A DNA stretch of 64,000 nucleotides from Aureococcus anophagefferens (GCF_000186865.1 NW_008705563.1:1305482-1369481); one strand, 5' to 3'; positions 13,295 through 23,871 are shown, counted from the first letter of the stretch. The notes: generated by a model from the sequence alone, not told the origin. Numbers and translations are program-made.

Positions 13295-15063
13295 TTAGGA
13301 GCGCATCGCGCGGAGGAAGAGGGACCCGCACCACGCCGCGCTCGGCCGCTCCGGGTCCTCGAGGTCCGCGGAGCACCGGCTCGGGATGGCGTTCATGGCG
13401 AGCGTGTCCGGGTCGTGCTTCAGGCACAGGCGCCGGTCCAGCGCGATGATGTGGCCGCTCCTGAAGACGAAGCGCACGAAGTCGCCCGCCGCCGCGTCGA
13501 CGCAGTCCGCGAGCGACCGGAGGTTGTCCACGGTCTTCCCGTCGACGCTCTCCAAAATCGACGGCGCGTGGTGCGCGTCGTCGTAGCCGTCGTTGCACTC
13601 CGGCGCGACGAGGATGCGCTGGAGCACGACGATCTGCTGGTCCGGGTCCCGTTTCTCCGCGTTCGCGCACGCGTGCCGGATGGCCAGCGTCGTCTCGTCG
13701 TCGTAGGACGTCGTGTCCAAGACGTCCACGAGGGGCATGGACAGCGGCGCGAAGACCAGCCCGCCGAAGATGAAGTAGGACGGCCGCGCGTCGACGCCGT
13801 GGAAGCAGGGCACGAGCCGCGGCACGGCCGCAAGCGCCACGTCCTCGTCCCGCACCTCGCCCGTGGTCGCGTCGTGGAGCTTGACGATGACGCGGGACCC
13901 CACGGGCCGCGACGTCACGAGGTGGTCGTAGTCGACGCGGCGCGGCCGCCGGCGCCGCTTCCCGGCGTTCGGCGGCGCGTCGTCGGGCAGCGGCACGCTG
14001 CCGTCGTTCGACACCTCGACGCCGTCGATGGCTAGGATGACGTCGCCCGTCTTCGCCTTGCCGTGGAGCGGCGACAGCGGCGCGACGCGCGTCACGACGA
14101 CGCCCGTCGTGCCCGGCGCCATCCGGCAGTGCCGCCGGAGGTGCGCGTTCTCCGCGGGCTGCGTGGCCACGCCCAGGCCCGCGACGCCGGGCACGACGAA
14201 GGGCGCGTCGCCGCCCGCCGCCTCCCGCATGGCCACGGCGCCGAAGAAGAGGCCCACGATGGGCGCGGGGATCAGATAGCCGATGTTGTCGGAGTCGTCC
14301 GTCGCGTCCTTGCAGAACGCGACGCCGATGACGTCGCCGCGGACGTCGAAGACGGGGCCGCCGGAGTTGCCCGCGTTGATCGCCGCGTCGATCTGCACGA
14401 CGAGGAGCGGCTCGACGTTCGCGTAGCCCGTGTAGCGCTGCATGTCGATGCGGCTCACGACGCCTTTCGTCACGGAGACCTGCGAGACTTTAAAGTCGCC
14501 GGGCGAACAGAACGTATCGTCGGACGCGGAGCAGCGACCTGCTCGCCGCCCGTCGGGTAGCCGATGACCGTCGTCGCCTCGCCGATGCGGGGTAAAGCGC
14601 CCGAGAGCCGCGCGCACGCGCACATTCCGTCGTCGCCGTCGTCCCAAAAGGCCTCGTCCGCGACCGTGAGCACGGCCAGGTCCATCTCCGGGCAGACGGC
14701 GTGGACCCTGGCCTCGAATTTTTGCGCGTCGCCCTCGCGGCGCACGCGCACGGACACGGCCTGCGAGATGACGTGCGCGTTCGTGACGATCCGCCGGCCC
14801 TCGATGGCGAAGCCGCTCCCCGTGAACTCGAGCTGCTCCTCGACCTGCCAGGGCAGGGCGTAGTTCACCGTCGCCTCGACGGTCCAGATCTTCACCAGCG
14901 ACCCGAAGTCGAGGTCCGACTCGACGACCGGCGCGCGCGCCGGCAATTGCGACGTCGCGCCGTCGTGGGGCTCGGCGAAGGAGGCCTTCTCGTCGAGGTC
15001 CTCCTCCGCCGGGACGACCGCGGCCTCCGGCCGGGGCGCGGACCGCGACTGGCAGGCGCCCAT
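13295..15063 (-). CDS. Deg/HtrA-type serine protease
   Basis: Proposed structure is complement(join(13295..14479,14539..15063)), 569 residues, with a 59-nt GT-AG intron (14480-14538). The protein has a trypsin-like domain with His in TNAHVI, Asp in MDLAVLTV and Ser in GNSGGP, then a PDZ domain (GTTGVVVTRVAPLSPLHG, GDVILAIDGVEV) and a C-terminal part like plant DEG9. The splice joins GYPTGGEQ to VSVTKGVVSRID exactly as in that family. The ATG at 15063 gives MGACQSRS, a good N-myristoylation/palmitoylation signal. An in-frame ATG at 15171 would extend the protein by 36 residues and abolish this. It degrades damaged or regulatory proteins; a lipid-anchored location is inferred. Confidence 0.85.
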
Positions 15064-15369
15064 TGGACTCGAGGGATGTGGCACCCAAACGGCAGCCCGG
15101 CAGCACAGCGACAAGAGCCCAGACGGCTTGCCGACACGGCAATTACGGGTTGTTGAAGGCGGCGATGCCATATTACCGCAAGCGAGTTCGATCGAGCTCG
15201 TAAGCCGCAATGACGCCGCTCTTCATCAAGACAATTCGAGAGAACTCTTCGTGACATCGGCCGTCGTCGGCGGTCGATCTTGCAAGGGTCGGCCCGTGCA
15301 CCGCCCGCATCCTCTCGCGCCGCTTCTTGCGCCCCCGCGCGGCCGCAACCCATTGCGCGCGCCCCCGCC
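15064..15369. promoter_or_regulatory. divergent intergenic region
   Basis: These 306 bp separate the protease and cyclase starts. An alternative in-frame protease ATG lies at 15171. The centre is comparatively AT-rich (tgccatattaccgcaag), as expected for promoter DNA here. No other gene was found. Confidence 0.4.
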
Positions 15370-17127
15370 ATGTCGGCGCAGCTCATGAAGCGGTCCAAGA
15401 GCAGCGAGCTCCTCGGCGAGCCGCTGCCCTTCATCAAGGCCGACTCCGCCGAGGACCTCCTCGCGCTCGACGCCTACCGCCTCGACTACGCGTCCCACCG
15501 CCTCGGCCACGCCAGGGGCGCCAAGGGCGAGCGGCCCGCGACCTTGGCGACGGCCGGCGACGCCGCGCGCCTCGAGCGCGAGGCCGCGCTCTACCGGGAG
15601 TTGAAGCTCGCCAACGAGGCGCTGGCGGCGGCGCGCGAGCGCGTCGCCGACCTGACGAAGACGACGCGCGACCTCGAGGCCGTGAGACTGTCGTACGCGA
15701 CCGCCGACGAGATGCTCTCGGCGCCGCAGCGCCGCGCGCGCGCGGAGCTCCGGGACCGCCTGGAGCGCCGGTCCGCGTCGCGGTCCGCGCGCGTCGACGC
15801 GGCGAAGAGCGTCATCAAAACCTCCGGCGGCGGCATCGACTGCGCGACGTACTCGTTCACGACCGGCGGGGCCGTCGTCACCGACGTCCGCGTCGCGCGC
15901 GGCGTCGTCCGCGACCCGCGCGCGGCGGCCTTCGAGATCATCCCGGAAGCTTCCGCGTCGAGCCCGCTGTTCGTGTTCACGGACGAGACGGTCAACGGGC
16001 TCTACGGCGACGGCTTCTTGGAAGGTTTGGAGGCCATGGGGTATAGAGTCCATCGCGTCGTCATCCCCGACGGCGAGGACGCGAAAACTTTAGAGGTCTA
16101 CGCGGAGCTCGCGGAGCGCGTCATCTCCATGGGCATCGACAAGCACTCCGTGATGATCTCCCTCGGCGGCGGCGCCGTCGCGAACGTCTGCGGCTTCGTC
16201 GCGTCGACGCTGCACCGCGGCGTCGGCCTCGTCCACTTCCCGACGACGCTCCTCGCGCAGTGCGACGCGGCCATCTCCCACAAGCAGGCCGTCAACGCCA
16301 AGCACGGCAAGAACCTCGTGGGGTCCTACTACGCGCCCATCCGCATCATCGTGGACCCGGACGTGCTCGCGACGTTGGACGACTGGCTGCTGCCCGACGG
16401 CATGGGCGAGATCGTCAAGCACGCGCTGTGCCAGGACGCGGAATTACTGCACATGCTCGACGACTACGACGGCCCGCTGCTGAACCCGGCCTTCCTCGAG
16501 AAGGTCATCCGCCGGACCATCGAGCTCAAGTGCCAGGTCATCGACATCGACCCCAAGGAGAAGCGCGAGGCCGTCGTGCTCATCTACGGCCACACGCTCG
16601 GCCACCCCGTCGAGGCCATCTCGCACCGGCCGGGGTCGCTCTGCTGCCTGAGCCACGGCCAGGCCGTCGCCATCGGCTGCGTCATCGCCGCGAGGGTGGC
16701 CGTGAAGATGGGCCTCGCGGATCCTTCCGTTATCAAACGGACCGTCGACCTCTGCGAGAAGTACCACCTGCCGACCCAAATCCCGCCGGACCAGTCCGTG
16801 GACCGCATCATGGCCAAGCTCCCCTACAACAAGACCTGGACCCAGGAGGGCACGGTCATGGCGCTCCTCGAGTCCACGGGCCGCCTCTTCAACGTCGACG
16901 CGACGTACCTCCTCCCCGTCGACGACGCGACGGTCCGCGAGGCCCTCGAGGAGACCATGGCGCCGCGGGGCGCCGTCATCCGCGGCGCGGGGTCCTCCGG
17001 CTTCCTCCGCCGCAGCAAGGTCTCGGAGACGGAGCTCCGCAACGCCGCGGACCGCCCCGTGCCCGGCGCGGGCTGGTCCGGCGACGCCGTGCCCCACGGC
17101 TGCGCCGCGGACGACCCCCAGCCCTGA
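15370..17127 (+). CDS. sugar-phosphate cyclase (dehydroquinate-synthase superfamily)
   Basis: This intronless protein has 585 residues. The N-terminal ~130 residues are a helical, Arg/Ala-rich extension. The rest is a dehydroquinate-synthase fold: FVFTDETV, PDGEDAKT, the NAD-binding GGGAVANVCGFVAS, HKQAVNAKHGKNLVGSYY, and the metal ligands in GEIVKHALC, GHTLGHPVEA and HGQAVAIG. The HGQ in place of the usual HGE, and the KQAVN...GKNLVG block, resemble 2-deoxy-scyllo-inosose synthase and other sugar-phosphate cyclases more than true AroB. It probably cyclises a hexose or heptulose phosphate with NAD and a divalent metal. The product (inosose, valiolone or gadusol type) is not decided by the sequence. 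No methyltransferase or grasp-ligase partner is adjacent. Confidence 0.75.
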   Translation: MSAQLMKRSKSSELLGEPLPFIKADSAEDLLALDAYRLDYASHRLGHARGAKGERPATLATAGDAARLEREAALYRELKLANEALAAARERVADLTKTTRDLEAVRLSYATADEMLSAPQRRARAELRDRLERRSASRSARVDAAKSVIKTSGGGIDCATYSFTTGGAVVTDVRVARGVVRDPRAAAFEIIPEASASSPLFVFTDETVNGLYGDGFLEGLEAMGYRVHRVVIPDGEDAKTLEVYAELAERVISMGIDKHSVMISLGGGAVANVCGFVASTLHRGVGLVHFPTTLLAQCDAAISHKQAVNAKHGKNLVGSYYAPIRIIVDPDVLATLDDWLLPDGMGEIVKHALCQDAELLHMLDDYDGPLLNPAFLEKVIRRTIELKCQVIDIDPKEKREAVVLIYGHTLGHPVEAISHRPGSLCCLSHGQAVAIGCVIAARVAVKMGLADPSVIKRTVDLCEKYHLPTQIPPDQSVDRIMAKLPYNKTWTQEGTVMALLESTGRLFNVDATYLLPVDDATVREALEETMAPRGAVIRGAGSSGFLRRSKVSETELRNAADRPVPGAGWSGDAVPHGCAADDPQP

Positions 17128-17162
17128 CAGTTGCGCCGCGGACGACCCCCAGCCCTGACAGT
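17101..17162. repeat. exact 31-bp tandem duplication spanning a stop codon
   Basis: Bases 17101-17131 are repeated exactly at 17132-17162. The unit encodes the last residues of the cyclase and its TGA stop (17125-17127), so the second copy is untranslated. An exact duplication suggests a recent slippage event or an assembly artefact. Confidence 0.9.
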
Positions 17163-17693
17163 TCCCCCGGGTCCGCGTCCGCGTGCGACCCCCGCCACGC
17201 GTGTGGCGCCGTACATCGCCCCTCTCCCCCCTCGACATAAGATTTTCCAGACTTGCATCTTGGGAGGCGTCCATCGCGTCATGCTCGCGACTCGAACCCC
17301 GGCCAAGCTGATCCTAACTAGGAGATCTTCGAGGGCATCAAAAATCGCCAAGCGTGTCTTCTGTCCGAGCACAGCGATCGACGAGCGACTGCGCGATGCG
17401 GCGTCGACTAATGCGCGCGTGGGACTTGAGATAGCGACGGGGATGCGATGCGGAGGCTTTCGGAACACCCGGTGCCGCGCGGAGATGCGAGCGCACGCGG
17501 TTTTGGCCGCCCGTGGCGTCGCCGACGCCGTGCGCGCTCGCTCTCCGTGCGGCGGCGCGGCCCCGCCGCGGCGGGGCCGCACGAAGCCGGGCGGGCCGCG
17601 CCGCCGCCGCCGCACGCCGCCGTTGACGACGCCGCGCGCGCGCACGACCGGACGAACGCGCCGCCTCACGCCGCCCGCGCCCCGCAGGTAACG
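17128..17693. promoter_or_regulatory. upstream region of ribosomal protein S5
   Basis: These 566 bp hold the second copy of the 31-bp duplication, a less GC-rich stretch (about 17225-17450) and then extremely GC-rich DNA up to the S5 start. The sequence ccccgcag just before gtaacgATG could be the acceptor of a 5'-UTR intron, which is common in ribosomal protein genes, but no donor can be assigned. No other gene was found. Confidence 0.4.
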
Positions 17694-18281
17694 ATGACGG
17701 AGACGGCGAGCGAGATCAAGCTCTTCGGCAAGTGGACCTACGACGATGTGGAGGTGAACGACATCTCCCTCGAGGACTACATCGCCGTCAAGGGCAAGCA
17801 CAGCGTGTACCTGCCGCACACGGCGGGCCGCTACCAGAAGAAGCGCTTCCGCAAGGCGCTCTGCCCGATCACGGAGCGCCTCGTCTGCGCGCTCATGCGC
17901 AAGGGCCGCAACAACGGCAAGAAGCTCAAGGCCGTGCGCATCGTGCAGTCGACCCTCGAGATCGTCCACCTCCTCACGGACCAGAACCCGGTGCAGGTCC
18001 TCGTGCAGGCGATCCTCCAGTCGGGCCCGCGCGAGGACTCGACGCGCGTCGGCTCCGCGGGCGTCGTCCGCCGCCAGGCCGTCGACATGTCGCCCTTCCG
18101 CCGCGTGAACATGGCCCTCTACCTCCTCTGCACGGGCGCCCGCGAGGCCGCCTTCCGCAACGTCAAGACCATCGCCGAGTGCCTCGCGGACGAGGTCATC
18201 AACGCGGCCCGCGGCTCCTCCAACTCCTACGCCATCAAGAAGAAGGACGAGATCGAGCGCGTCGCCAAGGCCAACCGGTAA
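17694..18281 (+). CDS. RPS5: 40S ribosomal protein S5 (uS7)
   Basis: This 195-residue protein is full length for eukaryotic uS7. Recognisable blocks are [55 protein letters not shown], and the C-terminal [25 protein letters not shown] helix that contacts mRNA and tRNA at the ribosomal E site. The ATG at 17694 was chosen because it starts the conserved N-terminus; the frame upstream is a compositional read-through. The coding part has no intron. It converges on the ankyrin gene with 95 bp between stops. Confidence 0.96.
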   Translation: MTETASEIKLFGKWTYDDVEVNDISLEDYIAVKGKHSVYLPHTAGRYQKKRFRKALCPITERLVCALMRKGRNNGKKLKAVRIVQSTLEIVHLLTDQNPVQVLVQAILQSGPREDSTRVGSAGVVRRQAVDMSPFRRVNMALYLLCTGAREAAFRNVKTIAECLADEVINAARGSSNSYAIKKKDEIERVAKANR

Positions 18282-18376
18282 ACGCGCCGCCCGCCCAGGG
18301 CGCCGCGGCCGGCGCCGCCGCGGCAGTCGACGCCCGCCGCCTCTAAATCTCTCCTATCATCCCAGTGCCGCGCTTA

Positions 18377-19135
18377 CTACTCGCCGAGCTCCCGCAGCGT
18401 CCGCCAGAAGCCGAGAATGTGCCAGAAGACCTCGTTCGGTAGCGGGCGGCGGCGCGAGGCGGTCTTGGACGCGCGCCGCGCGCCGGTCTCCGCCTTCGCC
18501 GGCCCGCAGAAGAGGCGCTCGAGGACGCGATCGCGGGGAGGCGCGGCGCGGCCGCGAGCGCAGAGCGTCCGCAGGCGCACGAGGTCGACTCTTGGCGCGC
18601 GCACGTACGCCGCGTACGAGCCCGCGGCGTCGACGCCCTCGAGGAATTCCGCCACGCCTGGCTTGACGAACTCTGAGCTCATAAGTCTCCATCCTCCCGT
18701 GTCTGGTCCACGGCGAACTAGAAGACGTACAAGCGGGAGATATCGGAGACTCTTCATGAGCGCCGTATTTCCACTGCTGTCGCGGAAGTTGACATCGGCC
18801 CCGTGGTCGAGGAGGATCTCCGCTTCTTCGGCGTGCACGCAATAGTGCAGGGGCGTGCACGCAACACCCGTTTGAAAGCTACCAACCGCGTTGACATTCG
18901 CGCCATGCGCACAGAGGAGACGAACCAAATCGGATCTGTTCTCTGTGCGGCGATTATTTCTAACCCAACGAAACAAAGCACAATGGAGCAGTGTGTATCG
19001 ACCATAGCGAGGCGGCGCTTGCGCGTTCACATCGAAGTGATCACCGCTCTCACGGATGAGGTTCACCAGCAGAGGGATGTCCCCCTGCTTCGCCGCTACC
19101 TCAATTCTCAGCCGGAGATACTGAGCTGAGTCCAT
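18377..19135 (-). CDS. ankyrin-repeat protein
   Basis: This 252-residue protein has three to four ankyrin repeats in its first half: AAKQGDIPLLVNLIRESGDH, YTLLHCALFRW, VRLLCAHGANVNAVG, TPLHYCVHAEEAEILLDHGA and DVNFRDSSGNTALMKSL. Ankyrin repeats mediate protein-protein contacts; no enzymatic domain is visible. The C-terminus has a basic linker and a helix (PNEVFWHILGFWRTLRELG). Codon use is less GC-biased than in neighbouring genes, which fits a recently expanded family. The ATG at 19135 is the first in frame. It borders a poorly assembled region. Confidence 0.75.
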   Translation of the reverse strand: MDSAQYLRLRIEVAAKQGDIPLLVNLIRESGDHFDVNAQAPPRYGRYTLLHCALFRWVRNNRRTENRSDLVRLLCAHGANVNAVGSFQTGVACTPLHYCVHAEEAEILLDHGADVNFRDSSGNTALMKSLRYLPLVRLLVRRGPDTGGWRLMSSEFVKPGVAEFLEGVDAAGSYAAYVRAPRVDLVRLRTLCARGRAAPPRDRVLERLFCGPAKAETGARRASKTASRRRPLPNEVFWHILGFWRTLRELGE

Positions 19136-20291
19136 GCTGCGCGACGCCCTGATGCACCAAAGCGCACACCCAAACCTTTGGGTGGTGAACACCCGATTAG
19201 CCCTCGATGGGCCTCAAAGCGGCGCGTAGGCCGCGGTAGCCGAAGGAAAAACGGCCCCGGCCGCGGCGCATGTACCCCACGAGGGCGCGGAGCCGTTCCA
19301 ACCGTTCGTGATGGCGACTTCGCGGCTCANNNNNNNNNNNNNNNNNNNNNNNNNNNNNNNNNNNNNNNNNNNNNNNNNNCTTCGACGCCGCATAGAAGCA
19401 CGTCGGGTCCAGCGCTAATGAGTGCTCCACGGCCCTCGCCCATCGATAGGATGAGCTCGGAGCCCATATCTTCGCACCGCCGCCCCCATGGGCGCCGCGT
19501 AGCCGTCGCCGAGCGGTTGCGCGAGTTTGCGCCGAGCACGACGTTCGCGTCCGCCGAGCGTTGCAGGTCGTCCGCGCCCGCTAGGAGTCATTCCCGATCG
19601 CTTCGTGGAGATATTTGGCCGCGAAATCGATCAAGTCCGGGGGCACGGACCGCGGCCCCCGCGCGCCGGCCGCCGCAGAGCGGCGCCCGAAACCGCCGCC
19701 GAAACGGGTTCTGGGGTCATGAACGGCGATGTGGCGGATTTGACGTGATCTGTCGGGCCACGGCTCACCCGTAGTGATAGACGAGCTGCACGAGCCACTT
19801 CGCCGACGGGAACTCGCGCAGATCTAGCCGCGGTCCGCGCCTCGAACGTGTCGTCGGGACCCGTCTTCGGCCGCGCGCCGCACCACGACCACGGCCTCGG
19901 CCGACGCAGTTGAGCGCGCGCCGCATCTATGCGCAACATGGACGGACCGCCGCGACGGTTTACGGACCCGCGGCGACCTCCGGACGCGTCCAGCGCCGCC
20001 CGCTGCTCGGCCGCTCCCGCAGGCGGTTTCCGAGGCCGTGTGCGCCGTCGCGCGCACGCCGTTTCCAGCGCTCAAAAGTGGCACGCGACCGCGCAGGGAC
20101 TAGTAGACGCGGACGGAAGCGACGCGGGGATCACAGGCGGCCTCATACGGCCTGTGGCGCGGCGCGAAGCCCATATTGAGGCTAATCGTCCGAGAGGTTT
20201 GGGTGTGAAGCGGCAGCTTCTCTCGTATCCCAGCATTGCAGCCCCGCGTAGCGGCGCGGGCTGGACGGTGCCCCACGCCCGCGCGGCCACC
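19136..20291. other. region without a confident gene, including an assembly gap
   Basis: This 1.16-kb stretch contains a 50-base N run at 19330-19379, a conventional gap size. On the minus strand, short open stretches on both sides of the gap look partly protein-like (for example SELILSMGEGRGALISAGPD before it and RLRALVGYMRRGRGRFSFGY after it). A possible last exon ends at a TGA at 19767-19765 (frame LREFPSAKWLVQLVYHYG). None can be joined into a gene. It may hold a broken relative of the ankyrin family or an incompletely assembled gene. Confidence 0.5.
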
Positions 20292-22999
20292 ATGCCGAAC
20301 GTGGACCTGTCGACGACGATGCTGCGGAGCGAGCAGAAGCGGCCGCCGCGGCTCAAGGAGACCATCGAGCCGCGGTCGCTCACCTTCCGCCAGCGGGCCC
20401 ACGACCGCGGCGCGCTGCCCGGGTGGATGCAGGACATCATGTACGGCGCCCACGGCGACGAGGAGGCGAGCGCGATGAAGGCGAAGAAGTCGACGGCGGG
20501 GTTCATCGTGGCGCAGCGGAAGCGCCACGCCATCTGCTTCCTGGAGCTGCGGCGCCAGTGCGCGGTGCACAGCGCGCACCTCGCGGACCTCTTCGGGAAG
20601 CTCTGGGAGGGCGAGGACGCCATCGTCGCGCACTTGGTGCGCATGAGCGAGTCCGTCCAGGAGTCCGTGACGTCCTGGGACGAGGAGCGCAAGGCCATGA
20701 AGCGCGACGCGAAGGAGCGCGTCGCCGCGGTGTCGCGGAGTTACGAGGACGCGAAGCTCGACCTCGCCGTCGTCAAGGCGACGCTCCGGGACCGCGACTC
20801 CGACGTGGAGACGCTGGAGCTCATGAACTCCCAGCTGAAGCGGGAGGTCGAGAAGCTGCGCTTCGTCATCGGCAAGTACGTCGAGGGCCACGTCGTCGAG
20901 ACGCAGGACGCGGAGCTGGAATTGAAGCAGGAGAAGATGCGCCTCATGACCGAGGCGAACTCGTCGGGCGAGGCCTACGGCCTCGACGAGATCGACAGGC
21001 TCGCGAAGCAGCGCATGAAGTCCGTCTACGAGATGAACGACGAGATCGATGAATTATTTGCGAACGCGACGGCCGAGGGCCACCGCCAGCGCCAGGTGCT
21101 CCACGACCTCACGGCCGTCGTCGAGGGCGTGGACCCCGACGACTTCAAGGGCCACGCGCGGAAGAAGAAGGGCGTCGAGAAGGCCCACGTCGGCTGCCAG
21201 CACGAGGCCGTCCGCGAGGAGGGCGTCCGCGTCGACAAGTCCGTGCCGCCGCCGCGCGTCAAGGAGCCCAAGAAGACGGGCCTGAAGATGCCCCTGCTGC
21301 TGCGCAGCCAGATGGGCTCCTTCCCGGCGACGATGCGCATCCCGTCGCTCCAGGCGACGCTGCGCCTCATCCTGTCCATCTACCTCGACAAGCTTTTGTA
21401 CGACCGGAACTGCGACGACCACGGGCGGAGCCGCCTCGTCCTCGGCGCGTTCCCCTACAAGTACCTGCTCAAGAAGTTCGGGTTGGCGTCGCTATCGGAC
21501 GAGCAGACGACGCAGCTCGTCAAGGCCGTGGAGCACCACCGCGACACGTCGAAGCGCGTCCGCCTCTTCGGCGAGTGGCTCGCAGGGCAGCACAAGAGAG
21601 CGAAATTCCCAACTTCAAAGGCTCATATCTCGGCCGTTTTCGACTCGTTTCGGCTGATTTTTGGACGAGCGATCATCTCTCGGAACGGTCTCGAAGCGTG
21701 GATGTGTTTTCCGTAACGCGCGCGCGCGGAACGCTCACGTTGAAGCGACGTTGAATCACTCTTGTGCTGCCCAGGTGGCTCGGCGTCGACGACAAGGACA
21801 GCGCGCCGCCGTTCGGCGTCCGCGACTCGAACTTCGTCTTCGGCCTGCTCGTGGCGCTGCGGCGGGGCAACGAGTTCACGGAGGCCATCCTCCAGGACAA
21901 GGACCAGCAGATCGACATCAACCGGAAGAAGGCCGTCGAGACGATGAAGGCCATCTTCGGCCCCATCCTCCCCGACGGCGGCGCGCAGATCCTGCACCGG
22001 GTCCAGAACCTGCCGGCGCCGACGCAGTCGCGCAACTCGCGCTGCGTCGATTTGGACGACCTGCTGGAGCTGACGAACGCGACGTGGGCGGACGTCAACG
22101 GCACGTGGCGCGGCCACCTCGAGTTCCTGTATTTCCGCCACGCGCACCTCTACAAGGTCAAGGAGGAGATGCGCTTCGCCGACGACAACGGCAACGTGGA
22201 CCGCGACGTGGTGCTGGTGCAGGAGGACAAGGTCAAGAGCTACGTGCTGCGCGACGCGCGGCGGCCGACGTACGTGCCCGACCCGGTCGCCGCGCTCCTG
22301 GCCGAGGCCGCGGCCCAGGCGGGCGAGGGCCCGGCCCACGACGACGACGACGACCGCAACCGGCGGCCCGAGCTCGTCGCGGCCATGACCTTCGACGCCT
22401 TCGACGCGCTCATCAGCGAGGTCAACCCCTACGTCGAGGAGCGCGAGGTGCGGCGCATGTTCGACGACGGCTGCGCGCTCATGAGGGACAAGATCCACCG
22501 CATGTTCCTCGAGGTCTGGCACCGCTACGAGCTCCGCGACGGCGTGCCCGTGCTCTGCCAGCCGGAGCTGCCGCCGCCGCCGCTGTCCAAGCTGATGCGC
22601 GGCGTCGAGCCCAAGGCGCTGACGCCCGCGGAGCAGAAGCGGAACTCGCTCAGCGGCGGCGCCGGCGGTGCGTCCATGCCCGCGGACAAGCCCGGCGCGC
22701 TCGCGGCCTTCGACAACGTCGACGACCTGGCGCCCAAGGCCCAGGAGGCCGACCCCACGGCGGCCTACTTCTGGTACTCGCCGAACACGGACGTGTCGCT
22801 CTGGGTCGACCCCTGGGACATGGTCCGCTTCGACGTCTGCGAGATCGACAAGGACGTCTTCGTCGAGCTCGCCCTGGACGAGTTCGTCCTGCCGAACTCG
22901 CCCTTCAACCCGCTCCTCGCCAAGGGGCCCAGCGACCTCTGGCCCAACGCGGAGGCCTACCTCGCGCAGATCGAGGAGAACGGCGAGCTGTTTACCTAG
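20292..22999 (+). CDS. large coiled-coil protein, unknown function, with an introner
   Basis: Proposed structure is join(20292..21574,21775..22999), 835 residues. The start gccaccATG at 20292 has an ideal context. The N-terminal half holds a long coiled coil (about residues 130-240). A predicted globular part follows (PSLQATLRLILSIYLDKLLY, then PYKYLLKKFGLASLSDEQT). The single intron (21575-21774, 200 nt) is an introner element; removing it restores GEWLGVDDKDSAPPFGV in frame. The C-terminal half has a helical domain with the motif EVNPYVEEREVRRMF. Its fold suggests a cytoskeletal or flagellar scaffold, but no family was recognised. It converges on the TLC gene with 26 bp between stops. Confidence 0.8.
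21583..21774. mobile_element. introner element, family A, copy 1
   Basis: This 192-bp element has near-perfect terminal inverted repeats: it begins cagggcagcacaag and ends cttgtgctgcccag. It is flanked by an exact 8-bp target-site duplication, gtggctcg, at 21575-21582 and 21775-21782. The right end supplies the AG acceptor. The GT donor is the first two bases of the left target duplicate, so the intron is 21575-21774. The element has no coding capacity, as expected of a non-autonomous DNA transposon. Confidence 0.93.
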
Positions 23000-23025
23000 G
23001 AACGTTAGATGAGCCCGCGGTATCC

Positions 23026-23871
23026 CTAGGGGCCCTTCTTCTTCGGCGGGCCGATGAGGCCGAGCGCCTTCGCGAGGCCCTTCGTGATCGCGTAGAACCA
23101 CACCGTCGACAGCGCGAGGAGGAAGGCGATGACCGCGGGGAAGAAGCTGAGCTCGAAGGTCGACGACACGGCCGTCGTCCGGTCCGGGAAGGTCCGCTGG
23201 TCGTCGAACCAGAGCCAGAGCCACGCGGGGAAGAGCGCCATGCGGAAGGGGATGTAGGCCAACCACAACCCCGTGCCCGCGGCCATGTGGCACGACTTCT
23301 GCGCCGGCGTCGCGTTGCCCCCGAACAGTTTGATCGCCATGACCGCGTTGAGGAACGGCGTCGACAGCTCGGAGCACACGGCCCAGCACGCGAAGAAGGC
23401 CGACCGCTTCACGACGAGGCCGAGTCCGATGGCGACGAAGCTCAGGAGGTGGTGCCCCACCATCTGGAGCCGCTTCACGGCGTCGCCGCGCAGCGTGTAG
23501 GCCTGCGTCGGCACGTCCAGGAGCATCTTCGCGCAGTAGAGCAGCGCGCACCACCGCGTCCGCGGCGTCTCGCCGTGCCACCGGCTCTCGACGTCGCCGC
23601 GGAGCTCCCAGGACCCCGTGAGCGCGAGGAAGCCGATGACCGCGAAGAGCGGCGTCAGGAGCACCTTGTCCGTCGCGTCGATGCGCTGCTCCGCGGTGAC
23701 GAGCTCCGCCGGCAGCTCCGCGAGGTCCTTGCCGACGTGGAGGTCGAAGCAGAAGGAGATGAGGAAGGAGAGGAACGTGAGGAAGACGACGTAGATGCAC
23801 GCCGTCCCGAAGTCGTGGACGAGCTGGGGCTCGCTGAGGAGACCGGGGAGCTCGGCCAGCAGGTCCACCAT
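23026..23871 (-). CDS. TLC-domain multi-pass membrane protein
   Basis: This 281-residue protein has about six to seven hydrophobic segments and the TRAM-LAG1-CLN8 signature: VGHHLLSFVAIGLG with the conserved His pair, and CSELSTPFLNAVMA, which matches the E-x-STPFLN block of TLCD/TMEM56 proteins. Such proteins sit in the ER or plasma membrane and act in lipid sensing or ceramide-related metabolism. The ceramide-synthase Lag1 motif is incomplete, so ceramide synthase activity is not claimed. It ends with a Lys/Pro tail (GPPKKKGP). The first ATG at 23871 was used; the frame runs upstream only from a GTG. The gene is divergent from the RING gene across 238 bp. Confidence 0.8.
   Translation of the reverse strand: MVDLLAELPGLLSEPQLVHDFGTACIYVVFLTFLSFLISFCFDLHVGKDLAELPAELVTAEQRIDATDKVLLTPLFAVIGFLALTGSWELRGDVESRWHGETPRTRWCALLYCAKMLLDVPTQAYTLRGDAVKRLQMVGHHLLSFVAIGLGLVVKRSAFFACWAVCSELSTPFLNAVMAIKLFGGNATPAQKSCHMAAGTGLWLAYIPFRMALFPAWLWLWFDDQRTFPDRTTAVSSTFELSFFPAVIAFLLALSTVWFYAITKGLAKALGLIGPPKKKGP

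Noticed and set aside
19330..19379. Biological low-complexity sequence
   Set aside because: It is a 50-N placeholder; the same length occurs at 33038-33087.
19765..19827. Possible last exon of a minus-strand gene (LREFPSAKWLVQLVYHYG and stop)
   Set aside because: It looks protein-like and follows an AG, but no upstream exon could be found and the region contains a gap.
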